From JARICQ01 sp964527205 (GTDB taxonomy: Bacteria > Bacillota > Clostridia > Tissierellales > Tissierellaceae): DNA of 23,407 nt. The position numbers and the translations under genes are program-made. This document shows positions 1 through 8,502 of this stretch, piece after piece. Under the pieces are notes generated by a model. The model did no database searches. It was given only the letters and a program-made list of their open reading frames with translations, and was not told where the DNA came from. Positions within the stretch are counted from its first letter, which is position 1, and each line of letters opens with the position of its first letter. The stretch lies in the NCBI GenBank assembly GCA_964527205.1, contig CAZGQG010000028.1:1-23407 (forward strand), read 5' to 3'.

Positions 1-1347
1 CTATTTTTTATTAAGACTAAATAATACTGCCCTTCTATACTTGTCAAAATAAACAAGGGATATTATGCTAGTGATTAACTCTGCCATAGGAAGAGTTAAC
101 CAGACACCATCCACTCCTATAAATCTTGGCAATATAAGTAGGATTATTATTACAAGTATAAAGCCTCTAAGTAGGGAAATCTTTAAAGAAACCCTTCCAT
201 ATTCTTTAGACTGTATAAATGATGTAAGAACTATATTTACCCCCATTAGGATAAAGGCTAGAAAATATATCCTTATTCCCCTAACAGTTATGGCCATAAG
301 TTCTGGATCTGCATCTATGAATATGGATACTAAAAATTCTGGGAAAAATAGGCCTAGGGAGTAAAATAGGATTCCTAGTCCTAGAGAGGTAAATATTCCC
401 CTTTTTACAAATTCATAGACCCTTTTCATCCTATCTGCTCCATAATTAAAGCTTACTATAGGTTGTATGGCCTGGCCTATACCTGTAAAGATTGCAGCAA
501 ATATTAGGGATAGGTTGGCTATTATGCTATAGGCAGTTATACCTATGTCTCCAGTTATATTTGCCAGGGCCCTGTTAAAGGCAAAGATTACAATCCCTGC
601 AGAAAGCTCCACTACAAAACTAGATCCACCGTTTCCTATTATCCTTCTCACAATAAGCCAGTTTGTCTTTGGAAGGATAAATTTGATTTGATTTTTCCCT
701 CTTATAAAATGACTAGTTAAAATTACAAGACCTATTATAGGTGCTAGGCCTGTGGCAAGACCTACTCCTGCCATTCCCCAACCAAATTTAAAGACAAATA
801 TATAGTCTAAAACCACATTCATAATGCTTCCTGTAAGCATACCTGCCATGGCAAGCTTAGGTGCTCCATCGTTTCTTATAAATACGGTTAAAGTAACATT
901 AAGTAAAAAAGCTATACTAAAGGACATGAGGATTCCTAAATAATCCCTAGCCATTTGAAAGGTAGCCTCAGATGCTCCTAAAAAATATACTAGTTTATCT
1001 AAGAAGAAAATCCTTATAAGGGTGAGTAAAATCCCTACAAAAAGTGCCATTATCATGGATTTAGAAAATATATCATTTAATTCTTCCTCATCTCTTCTTC
1101 CCCTATTTATAGACAGGGCTGTTGAACCACCAATTCCAAATAAAAGTCCCATTCCATTAAAGACATTGTTTAGAGGGATGGACACATTTAAGGCAGCCAG
1201 TCCAAGGCTACCTAGCCCTCTTCCCACTACCATAGTGTCTCCTAGCACATATAAGGATGTCCCTAACATGCCTCCTACTGCAGGGATAAGGTATTTAAAA
1301 AAAGTTTTATTTATATCTCCTTCTAACAAAGTTTTTCTATTTGCCAC
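1..1347 (-). CDS. MATE family efflux transporter
   Basis: Predicted multidrug/toxin extrusion antiporter of the inner membrane, 448 residues, the usual MATE size. About twelve hydrophobic segments can be read. The two halves of the MatE fold are recognisable, with the early LIPAVGGMLGTSLYVLGDT segment and a long hydrophobic C-terminal half; MATE pumps usually export cationic drugs or metabolites using Na+ or H+ gradients. I start it at GTG (1345-1347) because a strong AGGAGGAG lies at 1353-1360, about 5-6 bases upstream. A longer in-frame reading to 1374 has no ribosome site. The TAG stop is the first three bases of the window, so the gene is complete. It is divergent from the radical SAM gene. 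The substrate cannot be read from the sequence. Confidence 0.88.
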   Translation of the reverse strand: MANRKTLLEGDINKTFFKYLIPAVGGMLGTSLYVLGDTMVVGRGLGSLGLAALNVSIPLNNVFNGMGLLFGIGGSTALSINRGRRDEEELNDIFSKSMIMALFVGILLTLIRIFFLDKLVYFLGASEATFQMARDYLGILMSFSIAFLLNVTLTVFIRNDGAPKLAMAGMLTGSIMNVVLDYIFVFKFGWGMAGVGLATGLAPIIGLVILTSHFIRGKNQIKFILPKTNWLIVRRIIGNGGSSFVVELSAGIVIFAFNRALANITGDIGITAYSIIANLSLIFAAIFTGIGQAIQPIVSFNYGADRMKRVYEFVKRGIFTSLGLGILFYSLGLFFPEFLVSIFIDADPELMAITVRGIRIYFLAFILMGVNIVLTSFIQSKEYGRVSLKISLLRGFILVIIILLILPRFIGVDGVWLTLPMAELITSIISLVYFDKYRRAVLFSLNKK

Positions 1348-1378
1348 AAAGTCTCCTCCTATAAGCTTAATCAATCCT

Positions 1379-1384
1379 ATTATA
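1379..1384 (-). promoter_or_regulatory. Candidate -10 box of the MATE gene
   Basis: On the minus strand a perfect TATAAT lies about 30 bases upstream of the GTG start. The matching -35 (TTATAG at 17 bases) is weak, so this is a tentative promoter. A short inverted pair (CTAGG at 1414-1418, CCTAG at 1431-1435) lies upstream. Confidence 0.35.
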
Positions 1385-1525
1385 CCCTATTCCCTCTTAA
1401 TCTATAAATAGAGCTAGGCTTTTATACTTTCCTAGGTGGATAAAATACTAGAAAATAAAATTTCTATGCTGTATACTAGTTGAGCACAATAAATATAATG
1501 ATTAAATAGAAAGAGGTTTTAAATT

Positions 1526-2359
1526 ATGAAGTATGATGAAGTTATCTATAGACCACCTTCAGAAGCCTACACGCTTTTGTTGCAAGTTACATCAGGATGT
1601 TCTCACAACCAATGCACCTATTGTAATATGTATAAGGAGGTCCCTTTCAAAACAGAATCACTGGAACAAATTGAAAAAGACCTTATTGAAGCAAAAAAGA
1701 CTCATAAGGATACCAAGAAGATTTATTTATTAAATGGAGATCCCTTCTCCCTTAGCACAGATAGGTTAAAGTCAATTGCCAAGTTAATCCAGAAGCACCT
1801 TCCAAATTGCAAGACTATTAGTATGTACTCCTCTGTAAAGAGTATAAAAAACAAGACCATGGAAGATCTTAAGGAGTTGAGATCCCTGGGAATAAACGAC
1901 CTATATATTGGTGTTGAAACAGGATATGATCCAAGCTTAGAATATGTTAATAAGGGAAACACATCCAAGGAAGCCAAGGAAGAGTTGCAAAGATTAAACC
2001 AGGCATCCATAGATTTTATATCTATTATTATGTATGGTATTGCTGGAAAGGACAAGGGTGTAGAAAACGCCCTAGCTACAGCTGAACTTTTAAATTCTGT
2101 TCGGTCCAAGGCCATAGCCCTTATGAATCTTACTTTGATTCCTGGCACAGACCTATATAAAGAAGCTCTGGCGGGAGAATTTATAGAGGCCAGCCAAGAA
2201 GAAAAACTAGTAGAAATAAAGACCCTAATTGAAAATCTGGATTTAAAGGATCAAACCTTATTTTCATCTATCCACATATCCAATATAGAGCCCTTAAATG
2301 GATATCTACCAAGGGATAAGGAATTCTTCTTAAAGAGATTAGAGTCCGCCATATCCTAG
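1526..2359 (+). CDS. Radical SAM family protein
   Basis: A 277-residue radical S-adenosylmethionine enzyme. The 4Fe-4S cluster motif is C25-x4-C30-x2-C33 (GCSHNQCTYCNMY), a spacing variant seen in a COG1032-type family whose members begin with a YRPPSEAY-like segment, as this one does. A glycine-containing strand (LLNGDPFSL, about 68-76) and IGVETGYD (about 128-135) fit the SAM-binding partial TIM barrel. No extra cluster domain or B12 domain is visible, so it is a minimal core protein. The reaction is unknown. ATG start with AGAGG about 9-10 bases upstream; a TATAAT lies at 1494-1499. It is a single-gene unit ended by the hairpin at 2381-2407. Confidence 0.85.
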   Translation: MKYDEVIYRPPSEAYTLLLQVTSGCSHNQCTYCNMYKEVPFKTESLEQIEKDLIEAKKTHKDTKKIYLLNGDPFSLSTDRLKSIAKLIQKHLPNCKTISMYSSVKSIKNKTMEDLKELRSLGINDLYIGVETGYDPSLEYVNKGNTSKEAKEELQRLNQASIDFISIIMYGIAGKDKGVENALATAELLNSVRSKAIALMNLTLIPGTDLYKEALAGEFIEASQEEKLVEIKTLIENLDLKDQTLFSSIHISNIEPLNGYLPRDKEFFLKRLESAIS

Positions 2360-2380
2360 AAAAAATAATTATAAAGATAA

Positions 2381-2407
2381 AAAAGCCAACAATTAAGTTG
2401 GCTTTTT
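2381..2407. terminator. Bidirectional intrinsic terminator
   Basis: A 10-bp perfect stem (2381-2390 with 2397-2406) and a 6-base loop, with A-run on one side and T-run on the other. It can serve both the radical SAM gene (+) and the convergent HDAC-like gene (-). Confidence 0.85.
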
Positions 2408-2427
2408 CTTATACCTATATATTCTGC

Positions 2428-3732
2428 TTATTTTTCATAGTACTGATCCTTTACCTTGTCCTGTAAGTAAAGATTGGTAAAGCCTGCGTGAGTGTCTTCA
2501 TACATCCTATAGGCTTCCTCCATGCAAGTAGGACATGCATCTCTTGGAATTGTTATAGCCAGTATTTTGTAGCCATTGTCAGCACTTGAATCTATCCAGT
2601 TTATCCCTGAGCATTTATCACATCTTTTAAAATGTTGAACTTGACTTTCCATTATGCCATCTGTGTCATAGTAGACCTGTCTAGCTCTCTGGACGACTTC
2701 TTGGTCCTTAAACTTTTCTAAAGCCAATTCCTCTTTGTTTTCCCATTTATCAAGGACTACTTCTGAAAGTGCTTCTATATATTTGCTAACATCCTTATCC
2801 TGTTTTAACTTGTCCTTATTATAATCAGGTTCATGGACATGGGAATAATCCAATCCTGCCATGGCCAATATTATCCCTAAATTCATATAGGGAAGGGCTC
2901 CTTCTATAGAATATCCTCCCTCAAGGACTGCTATATCCGGATCTAGTATATGACTTAGTTTAGCATAGCCCTGGGCTGTAAAATTCATATTTGTAAGGGG
3001 ATCTGAATAGTGATTGTCCTGTCCCGCTGAATTTATTACAATATCTGCTCCAAAATCATCTAAGATTGGCATAACCACATTATTAAGTACATATAAGAAT
3101 CCCTCTTCTCCTGTGTGAGGTGGCAGGGGAATGTTTACATTATAGCCATAGGCTGAAGGTCCACCCATATCTTCTACAGGACCTGTGCCAGGATACAGTG
3201 TTCTTCCGTCTTGGTGAAATGATATAAAGAGGGTATCCTTATCATTCCAGTATATATCCTCTGTTCCGTCACCATGATGGCAGTCTGTATCCACAATAGC
3301 AACCTTTAGAGGTCCAAACTCCTGCCTCATTCTCTCTATCATTACAGCTTCCACATTGATTACACAAAATCCCCTATCTCCATAAACCACCCTATTGGCA
3401 TGATGCCCTGGTGGTCGGACTAGGGCAAAGGCCTTGTCTGCTCTTCCATTCATTACTGCCTGGGAAGCCTTGATTGCTCCTCCCACTGAAATGAAATGAG
3501 ACTCTGTTAATCTAGATTTAACATCTGGAACACAAAAATGTACCCTTTGTATATCCTTATCCCTGGCCACAATAGGGTTTAACATTTCAATTCCCTCTAT
3601 GTCTTGTATTCCTTCTTCAAAGATTTGATCCTGTGTGTATAATAATCTCTCTTCCCTTTCTGGATGGGTATCGCTAATAGCCCAATCAAAGGCAGGGAAA
3701 AAAACTAGGGCTAATTTATTTTTTGCTTGCAT
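2428..3732 (-). CDS. Histone deacetylase-fold zinc amidohydrolase with C-terminal CxxC pair
   Basis: Member of the HDAC/AcuC/acetylpolyamine amidohydrolase superfamily, which removes acyl groups from amines by Zn hydrolysis. With the ATG at 3732 it has 434 residues. All core residues are visible: tandem H110-H111 (RPPGHHA), D148-x-D150-x-H152 (DTDCHHGDGT), third Zn ligand D239 (AGQDNHYSDP) and catalytic Y274 (EGGY). The fold ends near residue 300. An extension of about 130 residues follows, carrying C371-x2-C374 and C400-x2-C403, which looks like a small zinc ribbon. The start is ambiguous. AAGGAG lies 11 bases before the ATG at 3732 but only 2 bases before an ATG at 3741 (and abuts a GTG at 3744). 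The start overlaps the 3' end of the upstream HyuA-like gene by 17 bases, so the two are probably translationally coupled. A true histone substrate is unlikely in a bacterium; acetylated amines or amides are likelier. Confidence 0.88.
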   Translation of the reverse strand: MQAKNKLALVFFPAFDWAISDTHPEREERLLYTQDQIFEEGIQDIEGIEMLNPIVARDKDIQRVHFCVPDVKSRLTESHFISVGGAIKASQAVMNGRADKAFALVRPPGHHANRVVYGDRGFCVINVEAVMIERMRQEFGPLKVAIVDTDCHHGDGTEDIYWNDKDTLFISFHQDGRTLYPGTGPVEDMGGPSAYGYNVNIPLPPHTGEEGFLYVLNNVVMPILDDFGADIVINSAGQDNHYSDPLTNMNFTAQGYAKLSHILDPDIAVLEGGYSIEGALPYMNLGIILAMAGLDYSHVHEPDYNKDKLKQDKDVSKYIEALSEVVLDKWENKEELALEKFKDQEVVQRARQVYYDTDGIMESQVQHFKRCDKCSGINWIDSSADNGYKILAITIPRDACPTCMEEAYRMYEDTHAGFTNLYLQDKVKDQYYEK

Positions 3733-5410
3733 TTTCTTCATCACTCCTTAACTTAAGAATATGTCCAGGCATTATTTGAGCTTTAATTCTAATATTTTTT
3801 CCTTTAGTATAAAATCCATCTACCATATTAAAACTGCTGGATTCAGTAATCTCAGCTTCTACATCTTCTTCTTTTTCTCCCATGGAAATAGTGGCTGCCT
3901 TTAATAGCTCTATAGCTCTGCTTTCAGCCTTAACTAGATTATAATCCTTAGGGATACATTCATAAATTCCTAATTCTGGAACTCTAAGTCTCCCCTGAGA
4001 TGTATCTGCTAAGAGGTTGATTTCCATTGTAGGCTTGGCCAGGGCTGCTCCTATAGCATTTGCTACCTGATAATTTCCAGGTAAGTTACAAGGGAGATTA
4101 TAAGTTTTTTCTAAAAGAGGAGCCAGAGCTTTAGCTGGCCCACCTATAAGATTTAAGGTCCTAGGCCTTATCTTTTTGCCCTGGAGTAGCTCCTTTATCG
4201 TATATACAGGCTTACTATTTATATCCTTTAATAATTCATCTGTTTTTTTCTTTATGCTTTCAGCCATAGTACTGAGAATTAACTCTCCCACCTCTTTGGG
4301 GGAAAGATCCAGCCCCTTTCCTAGGGATTCCATAGCTTCCCTAGCCTTTTCCCTTGCTGACTCTTCCTCTACCTCCATTAGCCCTAGATAGATCATAGCA
4401 TCTGTAGGGGTAGGATTTGGCCCACCAAAGCCATAGGCTTTCCCCATTCTCCTAGGTCCTATTTGAACTTTATCCCCTTCCAAACTTATACTGCTATCTC
4501 CTCCTAAGCCAATGGATACACTATAAATTGCTCTCACTAGGGTTTTATAACTGGATATTTCTGCTCCCAGTGGTTGGAATAATGGGATACCATCTGCTAG
4601 GAAAAATATGTCTGTAGTGGTGCCTCCAATATCTAAAAGTATGGCATCCTCGTCTATATCAAGCATGGCGCTAAGGCCCATAAATGAGGCCGCTGGTCCT
4701 GAAAGTATTGTCTCTACAGGCATTTCTTCTGCACTATCAATATCCATAGTTCCTCCATCCGCCTTTAATATGTATAGGGGGCTATGGATTCCCTCTCTTT
4801 CAAGAGATTTTTTTATGTTTTGTGAAAATCCGAGAAAACTGCTATGAACAGCAGAATTTAAATATGAAGTGTAAACCCTTCTTGGAAAGTTTAATTGTCC
4901 TGACATCCTATGTCCAAGAGTCACATTATCAAAATCCTCTTTCAAAGTCTCAGCTATAAATTTCTCACTATTGGGATTCCGAGTTGAAAACTTACTAACT
5001 ACAGCAGAAGACCTTATTCTCTTCTCCTTAAAGGAGTCCACAGCTCTTTGAACTTCTACCAGGTCTAATTCTTCTACCACTACACCCCTATGGTCTATAT
5101 ATCCAGAAATGTTTTCAATTTCAGCCTGGCAGGATGAAAAATCATTTTTTATCCCAGGCCCAGCTTGAATTATCATGCCCACCACTGGTGTCTTATCCTC
5201 TACAATGGCATTTGTAGAAACTGTAGTACTAAGATTAATTCTTTTTATTTTAGACTTATCATGGCCCCTTAATAATTCCTCTAAAGTGCCCCAGATAGAA
5301 TTAAACAAGTCATCCTTGTCTGTAAGCCTTTTAATAGAATTAATAACCTGCTCATCTTTTATTATCACTCCATCTATATGGGTTCCTCCCATATCAAGAC
5401 CTATAATCAA
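3716..5410 (-). CDS. Hydantoinase/oxoprolinase (HyuA-like) family protein
   Basis: A 564-residue protein of the HyuA/5-oxoprolinase family, which use ATP to open or carboxylate amide and ketone substrates through an actin/hexokinase-like fold. Seen here: the N-terminal phosphate loop DMGGTH (6-11), a second ATP-binding segment LDIGGTTTD (about 258-266) and a third glycine motif LIGGPAKAL (about 417-425). This matches the usual two-part layout (Hydant_A_N followed by Hydantoinase_A). There is no HyuB-type partner in the window; the partner gene is the HDAC-like hydrolase directly downstream, overlapping by 17 bases. Translation starts at TTG (5408-5410), with GGGAGG 8 bases upstream and no ATG in frame nearby. 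Substrate unknown; possibly a cyclic amide or imide, by family analogy. Confidence 0.85.
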   Translation of the reverse strand: MIIGLDMGGTHIDGVIIKDEQVINSIKRLTDKDDLFNSIWGTLEELLRGHDKSKIKRINLSTTVSTNAIVEDKTPVVGMIIQAGPGIKNDFSSCQAEIENISGYIDHRGVVVEELDLVEVQRAVDSFKEKRIRSSAVVSKFSTRNPNSEKFIAETLKEDFDNVTLGHRMSGQLNFPRRVYTSYLNSAVHSSFLGFSQNIKKSLEREGIHSPLYILKADGGTMDIDSAEEMPVETILSGPAASFMGLSAMLDIDEDAILLDIGGTTTDIFFLADGIPLFQPLGAEISSYKTLVRAIYSVSIGLGGDSSISLEGDKVQIGPRRMGKAYGFGGPNPTPTDAMIYLGLMEVEEESAREKAREAMESLGKGLDLSPKEVGELILSTMAESIKKKTDELLKDINSKPVYTIKELLQGKKIRPRTLNLIGGPAKALAPLLEKTYNLPCNLPGNYQVANAIGAALAKPTMEINLLADTSQGRLRVPELGIYECIPKDYNLVKAESRAIELLKAATISMGEKEEDVEAEITESSSFNMVDGFYTKGKNIRIKAQIMPGHILKLRSDEENASKK

Positions 5411-5482
5411 AATATTTGCCTCCCTTTTTTTATATTACTTATAGTTTATGGAAAATATAGTTCTCTCCACTAGTATAAAATT

Positions 5483-5525
5483 AAAAAGCCCTCTAAAATG
5501 TAGAGACATAATAGAGGACTTTTTT
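5483..5525 (-). terminator. Intrinsic terminator of the DJ-1/PfpI gene
   Basis: A stem of about 13 bp (5483-5495 with 5512-5525) around a 16-base loop. One G.U pair forms when read as minus-strand RNA, and a U-run follows. It separates the DJ-1 gene from the HyuA/HDAC operon, so these are likely separate transcripts. Confidence 0.8.
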
Positions 5526-5532
5526 ATATTCT

Positions 5533-6048
5533 TTATTTATTAAGCGCTGACAAAATCGCCTTATTAAATTCATCTAAATCCTTAGGCGTACGGCTTGATA
5601 TCAATCCACTATCATCAATTACCACTGGAGCATCTATATAATTTCCACCAGCATTGGTAATATCTACACCTACTTGACTTACAGAGGTTGCATCCTTGCC
5701 TCTTAGAACATCAGCATTTACCAAGAGCTGAGGTCCGTGACAAATTGAGAAAATAAATTTTTTCTCATCTGAAAAATGACGAACAAATTCTAAGAATCTT
5801 TCATCCCCTCTCAGTTTATCAGGAGAATATCCACCTGGAATCAATAAAGCGTCAAAGTCTTCTGCTTTAGCATCATCAATTCCTAAATCAACTTCTATCT
5901 TAGCCTCTCCCTGCTTGCCTGTAAGGGTAGTTCCTTTTTCCGGTCCTATAACTACAAGTTCATGATCTGCCTCTAGAATAACATCTCTTGGTGAGGTAAA
6001 TTCAATGTCCTCAAATAAATCTGTCATTACTACTGCTACTTTAGCCAT
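5533..6048 (-). CDS. DJ-1/PfpI family protein
   Basis: A 171-residue protein, the normal length for single-domain PfpI/YhbO-type proteins of the class I glutamine amidotransferase-like fold. The nucleophile elbow is at C103-H104 (SICHGPQLL) and the conserved acidic residue is E16 (FEDIEF). PGGY at 71-74 forms the usual glycine loop. Family members have been described as proteases, glyoxalases or protein/nucleotide deglycases linked to carbonyl stress; which of these applies here cannot be told. Strong AAGGAGG lies 9 bases before the ATG. Monocistronic, with its own terminator. Confidence 0.9.
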   Translation of the reverse strand: MAKVAVVMTDLFEDIEFTSPRDVILEADHELVVIGPEKGTTLTGKQGEAKIEVDLGIDDAKAEDFDALLIPGGYSPDKLRGDERFLEFVRHFSDEKKFIFSICHGPQLLVNADVLRGKDATSVSQVGVDITNAGGNYIDAPVVIDDSGLISSRTPKDLDEFNKAILSALNK

Positions 6049-6145
6049 CTTTACATTCCTCCTTCTTATCCACTATATTTACTTTACCCTATAAAAGCTA
6101 AATAAATCATCTTACTCTGGAGATTAACCTTAACAAGACAAAACT

Positions 6146-6285
6146 GTAATCCTGAGCTTAAATCTTTAATCTTGTGATTCTAAGCTTCAAGCTTTAATTT
6201 TCCCATTCTAAGATTGAAGCTTCATTTTTGTCATTCTGAGCTTGCATCTTCAGTTTCGTCATTCTGAGCTTGCGAAGAATCTTAA
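6146..6285. repeat. Tandem array of five degenerate 28-bp units
   Basis: Five adjacent units with an exact 28-base period: 6146-6173, 6174-6201, 6202-6229, 6230-6257 and 6258-6285. Each begins with a variant of GTCATTCTGAGCTTG; units 4 and 5 share their first 16 bases. Divergence rises toward the left (the DJ-1 side), as if copies were added or preserved at the right end. No coding sense or spacers. The last unit matches a common Firmicute palindromic repeat (CATTCTGAG...GAAGAATCT). Confidence 0.75.
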
Positions 6286-6371
6286 GGGGTTCAGAATTTG
6301 TATTATGTATATAATAAAAAAATTTATCTAAAAAATTTTAAACATAGATTCTTCGCTACGCTCAGAATGAC
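6258..6371. repeat. Inverted repeat pair of a CATTCTGAGC-type interspersed element
   Basis: The left arm at 6258-6282 and the right arm at 6346-6371 are reverse complements over about 25 bases, apart from a small difference at the centre of the arm (GCTTGCG against GCGTAGCG). The 60-odd bases between are very AT-rich. The element sits 20 bases from the assembly gap, which fits a multi-copy repeat breaking the assembly. Confidence 0.7.
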
Positions 6372-6390
6372 CCTCTTAATCTCAGATACC

Positions 6391-6490
6391 NNNNNNNNNN
6401 NNNNNNNNNNNNNNNNNNNNNNNNNNNNNNNNNNNNNNNNNNNNNNNNNNNNNNNNNNNNNNNNNNNNNNNNNNNNNNNNNNNNNNNNNN
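6391..6490. other. Assembly gap (100 N)
   Basis: Exactly 100 undetermined bases, the conventional size for a gap of unknown length. Linkage of the left part (MATE to DJ-1) with the right part (ABC-F onward) depends on scaffolding. A gene could be hidden here. Confidence 0.99.
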
Positions 6491-6518
6491 TTGGATAATG
6501 TAATGTAAAAGATAAAAA

Positions 6519-6548
6519 TTGTATAATTAACTCTTTTTGTAGTATAAT
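6519..6548 (+). promoter_or_regulatory. Candidate sigma-A promoter of the ABC-F gene
   Basis: TTGTAT (6519-6524), an 18-base spacer and a perfect TATAAT (6543-6548), about 100 bases before the start codon. The leader of about 90 bases holds no clear attenuator hairpin or leader peptide. Confidence 0.5.
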
Positions 6549-6646
6549 TAAGTACTATTGAAACTACAAAGTAGCACTAAATACATTGTTTATAAAAACT
6601 TCCTAAAAATTTGTTTCTATTTCCGATGATTAAGAAAGGTGATAAA

Positions 6647-8395
6647 ATGATAAAATTTAACAAAGTATCCTATTCCTTCCCAGAAAAAAACCTATATAAT
6701 AACGTATCCTTTAGTCTGGAGGAAGGTCAACATTGTGCCTTTATAGGCGTTAGTGGAAGTGGCAAAAGTACATTAATAGATATGATTATGAATCCGGATT
6801 CCTATTTGTTTGAGGGCCAGCTTGAAATAAATCCTGAAAATAGAATAGGCTATGTAAGTCAGTTCTACCAAGTAGATATGGACAGTGAGCTCACAGTCTT
6901 TGAATATATAGCAGAGGATTTTATTAAACTAGAGAAAAAACTAGAAAAAATTGCTGAAGATATGGCTACTTCTGAAGACATAGAAAGCTCTTTGGAAGAT
7001 TATCAAGAAGCTTTAGATGAGTTTGATGCCATTGGGGGCAATGATTATGAAAATATTATTGACAAAAAATTAAATCTCTCAAATCTTATGCCTTGTAGGG
7101 ATTTGCTTGTATCAAAGATTAGCGGGGGAGAATTTAAACTAATCCAGGTTATTAGGGAAATGTTAAATCTTCCTGATTTACTTATTATGGATGAGCCTGA
7201 CGTATTCTTGGATTTCGAGAATATAAATTCCCTTAAAAATCTTATTAATTCCTACAAGGGCACTGTAATAGTTGTTACCCATAGCAGATACCTGCTCAAC
7301 CATTGCTTTAACAAGATCATTCATCTTGAAAATATGGAAATAAGAGAATTTGATGGAAACTATATTGAATATAATTTCTCACTATTAGAAAACAAGATAG
7401 AGCTTCAAAGACTAGCCCATGAAGACAATGAAGAAATTAGGAGAAATCAAGAGTTAATTGATCGCTACAGGGCTATTGCTGGGGCAAATCCTGATTCCAG
7501 CATGGGACAAAATGTAAATGCTAGAGTATCTATCCAGGAAAGACTATTGGCTAGAAGGGTTGAAGAGCCCTTTATCCATACAAACAAAGCCCAGATGAAC
7601 TTTCCTGCTAATCCTATAGCTGAAGAGGATAATGACTCTCTTATTTTAGAAGTTGATGGCTTAAGCATTGGATTTGATGAAATCCTCCTGGATGACATTA
7701 GTTTTCAGATGAAGGCTGGAGATAAGGCAGTGATAATAGGACCCAATGGCAGCGGAAAAACAAGTCTACTTTTAGAGATCTTTAAGGATAAGAACCCTTT
7801 CATAAAGATTAAAGAAGGAGCCAAAGTGGCATATTTATCTCAGCTTAAGGGACAAACATTGGATGAATCTAAAACTGTAAATCAGGAACTCTTTGATGCT
7901 GGTTTTAAATCATATGATGAGATAAAGTCCTATATTAAATCCTACGGCTTAGATGAGGATATAGTCCAGCAAAGGATAGAATCCCTGTCTGGAGGAGAAA
8001 AAAATCTTCTACAATTAGCAAAGCTGTCATACAATAAATCAGACCTCTTAATTCTTGATGAGCCCACCAGCAATTTGGATACTTATTCACAAATCGCCCT
8101 GGAGAAGGCTCTTAAGGAATATGAAGGTTCAGTCCTAATGGTCTCTCATGATTTTTATTCTATAGTTAATTGTATGGATTATGCTTTTTTAATAGAAGAT
8201 AAGAAGATTAGAAAATCCACCATGAAAAAATTCAAGCAGAAAATATATAGGGAACACTTCCCTAAGGACTATTTAGAAAAAGAGAAGGAAAAAATGGATC
8301 TAGAACTTGAAATAGATAGAGCTTTAAAGGCAAATGACTTCGAACTTGCGGAAGCTTTATCTGAAAAGCTAGAATCAATAATTGAATTCTTTTAA
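6647..8395 (+). CDS. ABC-F family ATP-binding protein
   Basis: Soluble protein of 582 residues with two ATP-binding cassettes and no membrane segments, the ABC-F layout. ABC-F members act on the ribosome, either as translation factors or as antibiotic-resistance protection factors. Cassette 1: Walker A GVSGSGKST (34-42), signature SGGEFKL, Walker B LLIMDEPD. Cassette 2: Walker A GPNGSGKTS (about 364), signature LSGGEKN (about 447), Walker B LLILDEPTSNLD and switch VSHD. The linker between cassettes is charged. The C-terminal 50 residues are a charged helical tail. The ATG at 6647 has AGGTGA just upstream; the longer in-frame TTG reading from 6611 lacks a ribosome site. Whether it confers drug resistance cannot be judged from sequence alone. 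Confidence 0.88.
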   Translation: MIKFNKVSYSFPEKNLYNNVSFSLEEGQHCAFIGVSGSGKSTLIDMIMNPDSYLFEGQLEINPENRIGYVSQFYQVDMDSELTVFEYIAEDFIKLEKKLEKIAEDMATSEDIESSLEDYQEALDEFDAIGGNDYENIIDKKLNLSNLMPCRDLLVSKISGGEFKLIQVIREMLNLPDLLIMDEPDVFLDFENINSLKNLINSYKGTVIVVTHSRYLLNHCFNKIIHLENMEIREFDGNYIEYNFSLLENKIELQRLAHEDNEEIRRNQELIDRYRAIAGANPDSSMGQNVNARVSIQERLLARRVEEPFIHTNKAQMNFPANPIAEEDNDSLILEVDGLSIGFDEILLDDISFQMKAGDKAVIIGPNGSGKTSLLLEIFKDKNPFIKIKEGAKVAYLSQLKGQTLDESKTVNQELFDAGFKSYDEIKSYIKSYGLDEDIVQQRIESLSGGEKNLLQLAKLSYNKSDLLILDEPTSNLDTYSQIALEKALKEYEGSVLMVSHDFYSIVNCMDYAFLIEDKKIRKSTMKKFKQKIYREHFPKDYLEKEKEKMDLELEIDRALKANDFELAEALSEKLESIIEFF

Positions 8396-8419
8396 ATTCA
8401 ACCCTTAAAAATTCACAAA

Positions 8420-8455
8420 AAAGTCCCAAGGATTTACAAATCCTTGGGACTTTCT
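8420..8455. terminator. Bidirectional intrinsic terminator
   Basis: A near-perfect palindrome, 8420-8435 with 8438-8453 (16 complementary bases), flanked by A-run and T-run. It serves the convergent ABC-F (+) and metQ-like (-) genes. Confidence 0.88.
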
Positions 8456-8502
8456 TATCTAAATCTAATTTTGAAGCTTTTATAGCCTTATCCACAGGAT
8501 AA

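Noticed and set aside
1414..1435. CTAGG...CCTAG inverted repeat upstream of the MATE gene as an operator
   Set aside because: The arms are only 5 bases and this is expected by chance in AT-rich intergenic DNA.
6146..6285. The 28-bp periodic units as a CRISPR array
   Set aside because: Units abut with no spacers, they diverge strongly, and there are no cas genes.
6298..6498. Open frame running across the N gap
   Set aside because: It exists only because undetermined bases give no stops; its defined part is repeat sequence.
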